Shown here: piece after piece, positions 55,101 through 64,000 of the stretch
How the letters are laid out: every line of letters starts with the position of its first letter
How positions within the stretch are numbered: position 1 is the first letter of the stretch
Source of the DNA: Pachyseris speciosa
Lineage: Eukaryota; Cnidaria; Anthozoa; Scleractinia; Pachyseridae
Direction of reading: 5' to 3'
DNA length: 64,000 bases
Assembly: GCA_016490735.1 (NCBI GenBank)
Contig: JAEMWC010000396.1
Coordinates: forward strand, 348,501-412,500
Made by a program: the position numbers and the translations under genes
The notes under the pieces: model-generated
The model's database searches: none
The model's input: only the letters and a program-made list of their open reading frames with translations
Told to the model about the DNA's origin: nothing

Positions 55101-58100
55101 AAAAGCTAAGGTGATACCTGCGACCTGGCACCAATGGCCATTGCTTTACAATCAAAATAGTTAGCTGATGGACACGTCTGATAGATGTGAGGGCCCATAT
55201 CCTAAAACAAGGACCACAACTGTTAGATTACTTGTACGTCAGTCTTCTGGGTGTAGCATTCAAGAAGTATATTACATTACACAGATTGAATTATTAGTAA
55301 CACAAGTTTGTCTCATGCTCTCCCTATGTTCCATTTAAATTTGCATGTTAATAAAAGTATGCAATTTACGCTCAGACTGACCAACTGAAAGTTAATTGAA
55401 TGTTGATCAATAGCATACTAGAAATCCAACAATCCTTCTTATTAGTTTACTATTTGTAATTAGTTTCACGTTCACGTTTAAACAAGCTTTCAGCTCCTAC
55501 GTGACACATGGGTAAATAGAGTATTATTATTATTATTATTATTATTAACAGTGGTTTTTCACTGAGTGTTGTAAGTAATTCACGTTTGCCTTGGTTTTGC
55601 ATTACTTCACTATGTAATTGGCCATGTTCTAAACGAGTAAGGGCTTGGGAATGAGGTTTTAAAATTTATCGCTTGGAAAAAATTGTTTCCACTGCATGAA
55701 AGAGCATCTCAAAATTGGTCACCTAACCAAATTTGACGCTGTTTAGTTGAATTGGAGCTGAAAAAAATGATTTTGTAAATTGTGAAAATTAGAGACTTTG
55801 TATGGTTTGGAGGGACACACTTTCCGAAATAGAGACATTTGTATGGGATTTTTTTAAGGTTTAAATGCATGTTATCTGGCGGCTTTTCAACCAAACGTAC
55901 TCAAACTTGCTGAAACTGCTTAATTTGAGATACCCTTTCATGTGAGAATCAATTTAGTTCAATTTCATTGAAATTTGGATTCGTTCCCAGGTCCTTACTC
56001 GATTAGAACATGGCCAATTAGTTGGCAAAACTTGTGCCACTTTTCAACCAATGAGAAGCAAAACCAAAACCAATGGCAAACTGCACCATACATTTTCCCA
56101 TGCTTGACTACAGCTACATGTAATTGCTTCCGATTCTGGTTGGTTTATTGTGCTGTTTGCATCTGTTGTGATTGGTCAGAGTAATTGCTTTGGTTCTGGT
56201 TTTATGACACTCAATTGAAGGCCTCGGAGCATAACCAACCTATGTTGAATTTTGGGTTGTTTTTCGATTTTGCCTGGATTTGTCTGAATTGCTGCGTGTA
56301 AACTGCAATTCAATTTAAAGATATAAATAAATGCAGTTTGCGAACCACTCTTGTAGAAGGTTGGTTTCTTTATGTACACTAGAAAAAATGCATTTTTTGC
56401 ACACATTATATCTCCAAAATGAAAAAAAAATTGGCTCAAATTACCAGACAATGTTTTTCAATCGAATTGCAGTTCACATGCAGAAATTCGGGCAAATCCA
56501 AGCAAAATCGAAAAATGACCCAAAATTCGACATAGGTCGGTTACGCTCCGAGGCCTTCAATTGAAACACATTCTAAGAGAATGGATATCAAAGTAAGTGG
56601 ACAACCAGTCTTACTTCTGAGAATAACTATAGCCAGATGGGTGACAAAGGTAAATTCAGAGTTTAAGCAAAAAAGGCATGTGGGAATCACTTCTACTCAC
56701 ATCATATCCAGCAACAAGAAGGCCAACTCCATAAGGCCGTCTTCCGTACCTTTGGGTGGGTATTTGCATTTCTGATCAAGGTGGTCAAGTGATTTTATTA
56801 TAATTATGATATTTGTATTGGGTACAATACACAGTAGTTGGCTTGTCAGTATAAAAAATTAACAGCTATACAAAATAATGAGCTACATGCATGATCACCA
56901 GCAGTATCTACGAATTGGCTCTCTGCTCTCAGGAATGTGTCAATCTACACACGGAGTTCCACAAGGATCCATCCTGGGGCCGGCATTATTTAATGTTTAC
57001 ATAAACGATATGCCGGGCGTTCCAGATTACTGCTCCTTAGAATCCTACGTGGATGATTCCAAATTACATCTGTCATTCTTAGTTAAAGATATCGATGGTG
57101 CAGCTCGACAAACAAGAGGCTACAATTAGCCTAAACTCGGGCTTGCAAAAAACAGTATTGTATCCCTAACTTAGCGCTAAACAAAAGAATAGAGGGAAGT
57201 CTGTCTTTCTTACATTGGACGCATTGTGTTTAGCTTGTGTTGGAGTCTATTTCGTTAGACCCCTATCAACATATATTCCTCTAAAATACAGCTCAACCAT
57301 TGAGAACAATAATTATAACACTTGTAAAAAATATTTCTAAAAGAACAAGAAAAAGAGAAACAGAAAAAATAAAGCCTGTGATATATACCACTAAAAGACA
57401 TCGAACCCGGGTTAGCTGCGTCACAGGCAGGAATAATGACCTTTAGGCCACAGAGGTTTATCGTTATGCAAGATAAAAAAAATAGTGTATTGATTCCAAA
57501 AAAAAACTAAGCACACTTGTTTTCGCTTCAATGGATAATTGTTTGAGAAAGGAAACGCTTATTGAACGATGTTGCATTTTTTCGTCTCGGTGAAATGTGT
57601 CTGAGTAGAAAATTAATTAGCAGAGTGAAACTGTTTACAAATACGTCTATCCAGGGTCATTTGAAACACAAGAAAGGAACGTTTCTGGACAGTTTCAAGT
57701 GACGCTAGTACATTTGTAAAAACTAATCGCTTATCATTCAAAAATTAAAGTCCAGAAATTGAGATATTGTGGGAAAATAGTAAATAAACTACCTGTCAAA
57801 GTCTCAGGGGTGTGTGATATCCCGTACTTGAGTTATTCAACAAAATGTACATCTCAATGGAGCGTCTACGGGAACATGGCAGTCCATCTGGAGTTAAATT
57901 TTGGTCTGTTAAAAGCTTTCTTCTCGCTGTTGAACTTGCAAACATTCGTATAGACACTTCTCTTAACATATTAGTTGTTCAGACTTCAAAGACACAAGGT
58001 GAATCGACGTTTTCCGATATGTGACAACAGGCATCATTCTTGCTGTTGATATGAGATTTACACTTCCGAATCACTCGGCCGTGAAAGGTCAAACTCCCTT

Positions 58101-61100
58101 TGTCTGTAGTCTCTAATTTTTGATGCTCCCCCCGCGTTGCGTCTCCTCGCAACTTCGCGCGCGCACGTGTCTTTCACCCGCCCCACAATCCATCGCCAAA
58201 ATTAGAGACTACTCGCAGTCTACTGAAGCAGACACGAGGAAACACGGCAGTCCATCTGGAGTTAAGTTTACTCATGTTAAAAAAAAAGCTTTCTTCTCGC
58301 CGTTGAACTTGCAAACATTTGCATAGACACTTCTCTTAACATATTGTTTGTTCAGACTTCAAAAGACACAAGGTGAATCGACATTTTCCGATACGTGACA
58401 ACAGGCATCAACAGACATCCCGTACAAGCCTGAATTTTTTTTTCAGGCTTTATTTTCACTACTTCTTAAGTAGTGTTCATAACTGCGATGATCAGTCACA
58501 TATTTAGGCATCACTCTGTTAAAAATAGTTAGCGCTTGTGCAGAAATGCCGGAAGTGAGCTTTGTGGATGATACTTGACGACGAAAAAGAAGAACCGTCG
58601 GTAGTTTTAGACCTGGGCGCCGCGCGAGACGCGGGCAGCCCGAGTAATAACCGAAGACCTGAGGAAAGTGGCCGCATGGTGCTGCCAAAATAGCCTTTTG
58701 ATTAATCCCGATAAGACGAAATTGCTTTTAATTGGCACCCGTCAAATGCTTCAAAATACGCCTACAGATCTGGATTTACATGTTACTTTATTGGGGAAAG
58801 AGTTGTGTCTGGTTGTTTCAGCAAAGGACCTTGGGGTGTATATGGATGCTACATTGAGTTTTGATGAACATATAACAAGTGTTACATCTTCTTGTTTGTC
58901 AAGTTTAAGTCAAATTAATAGGATAAAACATCTTTTGGACAGAAACTCCTTATTAAACATTATCAATGCACTGGTCTTAAGCAAACTCTATTATTGTTCA
59001 TCTGTCTGGTCTAGTACGACAAAGAAGAATATCGACAAATTACAGAATGTCCAAAACTTCGCAGCTAGGATTATAACCCGTTCTCAGAAATTTGATCACA
59101 TTACCCCTGTTCTCAAAGAACTGAAATGGTTGTCTGTGGAATCTATGCTTATCTACAGGGATTGCATACTGGTTTTTTAAGTGTTTAAGGGGGCTAGCCC
59201 CTGACTGCCTTGCTAAGAAGTTTAAAAAGAGGTCTGAAATCCACAATAAAGACACACAGGACAAGAACAAGATGGACATCCCAGGGTACAGAACGGCCAT
59301 AGGCCAAAGAACCTTCCATTATCGAGCAGTTTCACTGTGGAATTCCCTACCAAAAAGAATCACTGAGTTAACAAACCTTGTAATATTCAAAAAGGAACTT
59401 ATGCGTCATTTGCAAAGAGAATGCTCGAAGCTTTCATTGATTTTAATATGTTGCAAATTTCTTGTTATTTCTTGTTTATTTTCTTGTTATTTATTGAATA
59501 TTGTAATTACTTTGAAAATTTCCAATTTTTAATCAATTCTTATTGTTCTATGGTTTAAGATATTTTATTGAATACTGTAATAAATTTGAAAAGCCATAAT
59601 TTGGAAAGTAATAAAGTTATTAATCTTTTATTATTAAAACAATTTAATAAGCACCAATAAATCACCATGACAAAGACATTAGACTTAAAGGTATCTATAA
59701 AAAAGATACTGTCTCCGACTGCAGACACTAGTCTTGAGATAGGCAACCTTCTGTCGTATGCATACTTTGAGTCAAGACACTCACTCCTCATAAATTTACT
59801 GCAATTAGCAAAAAATTACCAATTAGTAAATTATACTAAGAAAATTGAGCGGCTTAAAGTGTGAAACAGATGGTCATAGAATGTATCTATTAAAAAACTT
59901 GTCTGTTTTGTTAGATCTACAAGAGGACCATTAACACTCATTTCAAAGGTGAGCACTTTACACATACTAGATACCATCAAGGTTGTTGCTCGACGTTTAA
60001 GATGATAATGACTATCACAGTCACTATATCAGTTTACATACAAAATAACAAGTAGTTAAGGGATTGATTGGGGAGCAGGGTTGGCATAGTGGTCAAGGCG
60101 TCATGTGTGGGTTGAGTTTGTTGTTGGTTCTCTACTCTGCTCTGAGAGGTTTTTCTCTGGGTTATTACTATGTGCGCTGATCAAACATAAAGGTCATAAC
60201 AATGCAGGAAAAGATCACAAACAGCTAAAACCATAAAAGATTTTGCAGAAAAGAAAGGAGAATACATGTGCATGTTGGTCTTGGAGCTTCAAAATTGGCT
60301 AGTTTACCTCAGGAGTCGTGCATCAGCAGTAAGGCCTGCAATTGACACAGCTACATGATCATCAATTGGGAGAATCTTCTTCTGGTGTGCAGATAACTCT
60401 GATGCTGCTCTCTGAAAAGATTGGGGAAAATGCACAAGTGTAAATCTATAGCTTAACAACTAGTTTGCAGGTTTTTTTATAGTTTAAGCTTGTCAAACAA
60501 AAAGCAAACGAACAGTAAACTTACTTTCAATGCCACGATAACTGCATGGGTTTTTGATTTCAGTCCTACTGTTGCTGAGCCCTATTATGAGCAAATAAAA
60601 TAACTGATAACTATCAAGGTTTCAGCTTTTAGAAGACTTTATTTGGTAATGATGAATGATGACAGCCACTGGGATGGGCCTGTTACGGTACTTTATTTCC
60701 ACATCCAGTTACAAGATATATATTTACCTGCTTGACAGCTTCCATCGCATATTCAATTTGATGTATGCGGCCCTGCAATAACCAGAAAAACAACAGTTCA
60801 CCAGTACCCATATTATGCATCTATCATCAGCCATCCCCTGGGCAGGGGGTGGGGGGCAAATTACTTTTTTTATGGGGACTTATAGGGAGATTTGAACAAA
60901 CATCTTCCCGCCCTTGTAGGTGGGAGAAATGAGGAAGGTTTTGTTTCCAAATGCTTTTCACCAGGGGAAAATCGGGGGACTTTGTCGAGAGAAACAAGTC
61001 ATTTCAAGTTCTTTTAAATTAAGTACAAAACCCCACTGTGCTCAAGAATGCAGGCTCTTCTATCTCCTCATGGTATGGTTATGACAATCAATTTCCACCT

Positions 61101-62281
61101 TGTTGGAAGTTGTTCCCACACTTTATGCCGCTTTAGACCTTACAATTGGAGACAATTGAACAACAGCTGACTTCTGTCTTTCCATTTGCAAATTTTAAAA
61201 TTTCTTTTCAGGAGACGAAAATAACAACGCCATGGCAATGCAAACTTCGGAAGGTATATGTGTTGAAGGATCTTAGCCAGACACTTTTCAGTCTGTTGCC
61301 CCTCCAGGAGGGGCAATTTCATTACTTTTATTGTTCTGTGTCCCCATCTAGGAGGGGGAAATTAAGGACTTTGGCTGGGCCCTGTACAAAGTCCCCTCCC
61401 TTAACCGGGGTCCCCCCCAGGGATGGTCGATGATAGGTGCATTAGTTTATATTTAAATAAAATTAATGTCAAAAAACAAAAATACAAACTGAAAGAGCCG
61501 TGGAAAGTATTCTACAACAGTCCCTAATTTTCTCCAAAACATGCATAATGTATCAGCCAATTCCAAAAGTGCCCACGCTATAGATTTACACTTAATTTTC
61601 CCTTTTTCAGGCCCCAACGGTGGGGTATTTGACTGACTAAACTGGAAACACAGTGGGGTATTTGCTCAAAATTTTTTTAAAAAGTCAAATGCCAAGGTGT
61701 TTGCCTGGGGAGGGGATGGGTGCTTTTGGAATTGACTGATACATAACAACCATTCCTTACTGTACACAATAAACAAAAGATGAGTTTCCAGTCCACACAG
61801 TACAAACTGCTCTCAACTATTTAAAACATAATAACTAGGTTCTACTCTACCTGTGGACTCCAGACTGTAACATCATTGTCGTACTGATTACGAAACTAAA
61901 AGAGAGAAAATGTACAAAGCTTTTTAAATAGCTGTCAAATAAATGTAGTAAACGCAAGATAAACGTAAGATCTTCAAAAAATTAATTATCTAGCTTGATA
62001 CTGAAGTAAACAAGTTAAGTAGAAGCTAGAAAAACACTTGTTACTCATAAACTAGTCTTAATCTGTGGATGGAAGTTTTAGACAACGTGACTCAGCAAGG
62101 TAAAATGTCGCAGAGTAACATGTGTCTTGAATTTAAGCCCCAGTTACCACCTTATTCAGCAAAGTAATCCACAAAAAAACAAACCATAGCTTCAAAATAT
62201 ATCTTCTTATTATTAAAATACCAAATTATCACAAAAAAGGAACTAAAAATAGAGCGTTTTTTGGTAAAAGAAACTTACCAT
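49142..62281 (-). CDS. PSMA1: 20S proteasome subunit alpha type-1
   Basis: Alpha-ring subunit of the 20S core; it helps gate the chamber and dock regulators and has no peptidase activity. Fourteen coding exons in transcript order: 62281-62279, 61895-61851, 60772-60728, 60581-60525, 60411-60308, 59798-59710, 56771-56701, 55201-55118, 54360-54315, 52594-52515, 52070-51999, 50969-50928, 49975-49940, 49210-49142; GT/AG borders and phases fit, total 280 residues (human 263). The ATG alone ends exon 1. The alpha-type N-terminus [20 protein letters not shown] and [17 protein letters not shown] is clear, then [43 protein letters not shown] and [11 protein letters not shown]. The C-terminus is longer than in human and highly acidic, with a QTKRRRGEE basic patch before it. 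Introns carry LINE, piggyBac-like and many foldback insertions. Divergent partner at 62489. Identification is secure. Confidence 0.97.
49400..49660 (+). mobile_element. LINE 3' end fragment
   Basis: The plus frame reads [17 protein letters not shown] and [15 protein letters not shown], the conserved last block of CR1/L2-like ORF2, followed by an AT-rich 3' UTR. It lies in the last PSMA1 intron, antisense to the gene. Confidence 0.65.
50168..50872. mobile_element. TIR element related to 32601-33040, longer centre
   Basis: The ends GTGCCCCTAAC and inverted GTGCACCTAACCCC, with internal AATAAATCTTTGCAC, ATCTAGCTGTCATCTG and TTTGTGACGTCAA, match the 440-bp element. About 260 bp of extra sequence occupies the middle. 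The target duplication is not intact. It lies in a PSMA1 intron. Confidence 0.7.
51383..51538. repeat. 156-bp near-perfect palindrome
   Basis: Arms of about 65 bp (GAATACCTCACAAATTAATG; CCACTCATTAGGCACT; AGGCCA) flank a loop of roughly 25 bp. It lies in a PSMA1 intron. Confidence 0.85.
51618..51783. repeat. Second foldback element beside the first
   Basis: Arms of about 70 bp share GCTTTTACTCT, AGTGCTTTTG, TTTTAGA.TCCTTGACAA and AACCCA.AGGTCAG. TTTACAACCTGTGGAGCTTA from its centre is repeated just outside at about 51784 and partly at 51817. Confidence 0.8.
51859..51905. repeat. (GAT)n microsatellite
   Basis: ATGATGATG repeats with a few changes toward the right. It is 94 bp from the PSMA1 exon at 51999-52070, on its donor side. 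Confidence 0.9.
52681..53695. mobile_element. piggyBac-like non-autonomous element (TTAA target, 1015 bp)
   Basis: The element is flanked by TTAA at 52677-52680 and 53696-53699, with ends CCCATTG...CAATGGG. TTAA targets and CCC/GGG ends are characteristic of piggyBac, though Kolobok also uses TTAA. No transposase is present. A truncated inverted copy lies at 39480-40261, 12.4 kb away. Confidence 0.75.
54718..55088. repeat. About 370-bp element with arms covering its whole length
   Basis: The outer ends TAGAGTG and CACTC.TA complement, and inner blocks (GTGGGATTTGTTGAGAT with its inverted copy; CTGACT...TACAAATCCTTCTAA) make a stem of about 180 bp. It ends 30 bp from the PSMA1 exon 55118-55201, on its donor side. 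Confidence 0.75.
55521..55549. repeat. (ATT)n tract, probable LINE tail
   Basis: About nine ATT triplets follow a segment near 55440-55520 that resembles a decayed LINE 3' UTR (GTTTCACGTTCACGTTT). Confidence 0.7.
55548..56219. mobile_element. TIR element split by a second element
   Basis: Ends and interior match 36398-36679 (AACCAATGAGAAGC, GTCAGAGTAATT, CTCAATTGA). The copy is interrupted at 55620-56015 by the GGCCATGTTCTAA element. The two parts rejoin to the same structure as the intact copy, which gives a relative age. Confidence 0.75.
55620..56015. repeat. TIR element, GGCCATGTTCTAA family, copy 2 (nested, 396 bp)
   Basis: The ends GGCCATGTTCTAA and TTAGAACATGGCC are flanked by AATT. 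It aligns end to end with 16523-16919 (397 bp). It is inserted in another TIR element. Confidence 0.8.
56220..56555. repeat. TIR element GGCCTCGGAGC, abutting the previous one
   Basis: GGCCTCGGAGCATAACC at the left and inverted GGCCTCGGAGCGTAACC at the right start about 40-bp and longer arms (CGAATTTTGGG). CAATTGAA and TTCAATTG flank it. It probably inserted at the terminal CAATTG of the preceding element. Confidence 0.75.
57108..58634. mobile_element. Composite 1.5-kb insertion in the LINE
   Basis: It begins with the tRNA-related repeat also seen at 1953-2480 and ends next to a short inverted ACTCGGGCT motif that is also near its left end. Inside are a direct repeat (57880-58030 and 58239-58410), a GTAGTCTCTAAT foldback between them (58103-58222), and the 3' part of a tRNA-derived SINE (58421-58505). 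No clean target duplication is visible. Confidence 0.6.
57110..57600 (-). repeat. tRNA-Asp-like repeat, copy 2
   Basis: On the minus strand (about 57475-57400) a tRNA-like stretch has A-box TGGCCTAAAGG, an anticodon arm CCTGCCTGTGACGCAG and B-box GGTTCGATGTC. That arm resembles tRNA-Asp (CCTGTCACG) with one anticodon change. It aligns with 1953-2480. Confidence 0.6.
60816..61441. mobile_element. Harbinger-like TIR element (TTA target, 626 bp)
   Basis: Flanked by TTA at 60813-60815 and 61442-61444. The ends TGCATCTATCATCAGCC and inverted TGCACCTATCATCGACC are followed by CATCCC and G-rich tracts. It lies in a PSMA1 intron and has no coding capacity. Confidence 0.75.
61549..61743. repeat. Short Harbinger-like MITE (TAA target, 195 bp)
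   Basis: Flanked by TAA. The ends TGTATCAGCCAATTCCAAAA and inverted TGTATCAGTCAATTCCAAAA differ by one base, and GTGCCC/GCACCC follows. It is in the same intron as the preceding TIR element is bordered by, 107 bp from the PSMA1 exon 61851-61895. Confidence 0.8.
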
Positions 62282-62488
62282 TTTGGCTGGTTAAATCAGA
62301 CTGATTGGTAGCAACTGCTGTACAACAGTTTCGTGGTCTCGTATTGAAAAAGCGAATCGCTTGGTCAGCGGAATTTCTAAAAATTCAAAATGGCGGTCAA
62401 TGTTGATGTTTTTTCATCGCGGTATTTTTTCTGTTCGGATAGCTTTCCTTAAACAAGCAGCTGTTCTGTCAGATAAACGATTTTTGCA
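62282..62488. promoter_or_regulatory. Divergent promoter between PSMA1 and the 62489 gene
   Basis: Only 207 bp separate the two start codons on opposite strands, so both 5' UTRs and promoters must share this interval. It includes AAAATGGCGG at 62387-62396, whose ATGGCGG core resembles a YY1-type site. There is no TATA box at a usual position. Promoter activity is inferred from gene layout. Confidence 0.55.
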
Positions 62489-62604
62489 ATGAATAACAGG
62501 GCAAATCCTGGAGCTGACAATGACCTTGGCCATTCTCGAAAACCAAAAACACAGCAGCAAAAGAATTCGGAGTTCTTTGAAAAACTGGAGCAACTTGAGC
62601 AGAA
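62489..62604 (+). CDS. First coding exon of an unrecognised gene
   Basis: ATG at 62489 opens a frame of 38 codons plus two bases that ends at a good donor (GAA then GTAAGT) at 62605. The peptide starts MNNRANPGADNDLGHSRKPK and continues with KNSEFFEKLEQLEQ, hydrophilic and helix-prone, possibly the start of a coiled coil. The divergent arrangement with PSMA1 and the donor support a real exon. I do not recognise the family; the remaining exons lie beyond the window or are not detectable to 64000. Confidence 0.55.
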
Positions 62605-64000
62605 GTAAGTGTCTGTGAAGTCTAATGAGACGTTGCGTTTGATCCGATAATAAGACGTTGCGTTTTATCTGAATGATCGACAATGGCAGGAAATTAAGGC
62701 GAACTTAAATAATTTATAGAATATTTTTAGATTTTACTGATTAATTTTATTTTGTAAATAGTGTACGAATTTTTATTATTATTATTATTATTTTGTTTAT
62801 ACTTTCTGTAGTATTTTTAGTTCACGTACACGTTATAACGAGCCCAGGCCTCCTTGGTGTTTTACGTGGTTAAATAAACTATTAATACTACTACTATATT
62901 TATACTACTATATTTACGTGGTTAAATAAACTATTAATACTACTACTATAGGACTACTATTCTTTGACTGCACTCACGTGATAAGACGGCCATGTTGGTG
63001 CCAAAACAATAGAAAAATTTAGCTCAAGGTTTGCATAATAATAGAGTCAAATTCCCAAAAGACTTTTTCGCTATTGTTCTTTCTGCCAACATGGCCGCCG
63101 TGATGTCAGGTGCAATCAAAGAATTCATGCTCACACACTGACACCAAGCTTGAAAATACACTTTTCAGCAAATATCATTTGGGAAAGATATTAGCCACAT
63201 TTAAAGCTCATTTCCTGTTTCCCTTTTGGGAAATTCAGCATATCTGACAATGAATAACAGCATATCTGAGTTTTTACTTTTTTGTTCACATTATTTGTTA
63301 TGCAAAAAAGGAGACTCTTCCTGCAATAAAGCATAGTTCAGCCCCATCAAAATGTGCTGGTAGCCAGCAATTTTGCCGCCTACAGTGGATTATTTGCAGC
63401 CTACAGCGGCTAACTGTACTTAATATAGTTAATGTGAAATACTTGGGCTAAACTACAGAGTACAGCGCCACTTATTTACATACCACTGAATAACAATAGT
63501 ATCCATTGTTACATGCTTCGTTGTACAAAAGCCTCTGACACATGTAAATGAGGTGGACCAATGTGGCTCTGTATTCTGTACTTGTTCCAAAAGCTGTCAA
63601 AATGGAGCACAGTTTATCCCAAAAGCACCCCAGTTAAAACCATTGGAAGCAGTTGTTTTCAAAATTTGGGGGTTGAATGTCCCTTTCTGTCCTCTACTCC
63701 TTTTATTCTGCCTACTGCTCCAAATAAGTTTGACAGGGTTGGTAGTTGAATCTCCACCAATGGACAGCTCTTATTTGTGGACACTTCTTGTTTGTCTGCC
63801 TTAAGTTACAGAGATGCCAACCTCTGGAGATCTAAAATCTGGAGATTTTTTCTTGTGCGCTAACCCCGCATTATCTACTCCTCCCACAAAATCATTCAAT
63901 CCTCTCCCCAGTGGCAATGATGACAAAAAATTATGCATTTTCTTTGGCCCGAGTTCCATAGATTTTTTCATATTGGATGAAATGTGCACAAGAATGCAGC
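62605..64000 (+). other. Intron of the 62489 gene, no second exon recognised
   Basis: The stretch holds a LINE-like 3' tail (about 62700-62950, with an ATT tract at 62776-62793 and a direct repeat of TTACGTGGTTAAATAAAC), a TIR element at 62962-63121, and otherwise unassigned sequence. Frames at 63553-63804 have no credible splice context or family match. Confidence 0.4.
62962..63121. repeat. Foldback TIR element CTTTGACTGCA
   Basis: CTTTGACTGCA and inverted CTTTGATTGCA begin arms that also share GGCCATGTTGG and AACAATAG. The length is 160 bp. Confidence 0.7.

Larger units (their letters stand above)
56870..59530 (+). mobile_element. LINE reverse-transcriptase remnant split by a 1.5-kb insertion
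   Basis: The left piece (56870-57107) has [20 protein letters not shown] and YVDD. The right piece (from about 58635) continues [69 protein letters not shown], and after a frameshift near 59180, [19 protein letters not shown]. Joining AARQ to ITEDL across the insertion restores one frame. It lies antisense in the PSMA1 intron 59709-56772. The 5' end is truncated and the copy is inactive. Confidence 0.85.

Noticed and set aside
63553..63804. Second exon of the 62489 gene
   Set aside because: The phase and acceptor do not fit, and the peptide is an unremarkable hydrophobic stretch.

Overview
The window is eukaryotic DNA, AT-rich, with short coding exons bounded by GT/AG introns, long repeat-filled introns, and animal-type genes: a Src-family regulatory tyrosine kinase, a Golgi pH regulator, a mitotic cyclin B and a 20S proteasome subunit. 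The repeat style (many short TIR/foldback elements, tRNA-derived SINEs, CR1/L2-like LINE fragments) and the moderate divergence of the proteins from human suggest a cnidarian, most likely an anthozoan such as a stony coral. The species is not decidable from sequence alone and this placement is inference.

Layout. 1-5120: repeat-rich 5' flank with no confident host gene; it holds a minus-strand LINE split by an 844-bp TIR element that carries a RecQ-like helicase fragment. 5121-25177 (+): C-terminal Src kinase (CSK-like), 15 coding exons seen, the start-codon exon not located. 25178-30836: CSK 3' flank and intergenic DNA with a 156-bp tandem duplication that doubles a polyadenylation signal, several foldback elements and a tRNA-like SINE. 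30837-34217 (-): Golgi pH regulator (GPR89/GPHR) in only two coding exons. 34218-35006: shared divergent promoter interval with a duplicated CCAAT-box module, a CHR-like site and a tRNA-like SINE. 35007-38130 (+): cyclin B, complete in seven exons. 38131-49141: about 11 kb without a host gene, made of mobile elements, including a 3.0-kb DNA transposon whose inverted repeats are built of heptamer arrays. 49142-62281 (-): proteasome subunit alpha type-1 (PSMA1), complete in 14 coding exons, its introns loaded with nested elements. 62282-62488: a 207-bp divergent promoter, then from 62489 (+) the first exon of an unrecognised gene that runs off the right edge.

The host genes are housekeeping or cell-cycle genes of unrelated pathways (Src-kinase restraint, Golgi acidification, G2/M entry, proteolysis); I see no operon or functional cluster. 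What stands out is the mobile DNA: at least a dozen TIR families with readable target-site duplications (TA, TTA/TAA and other 3-bp, TTAA, TTTAA, 8-bp, 9-bp), several nested inside one another, so insertion order can be read. The best candidates for something new are the heptamer-TIR transposon (42453-45456) and the helicase-carrying TIR element (3863-4706).
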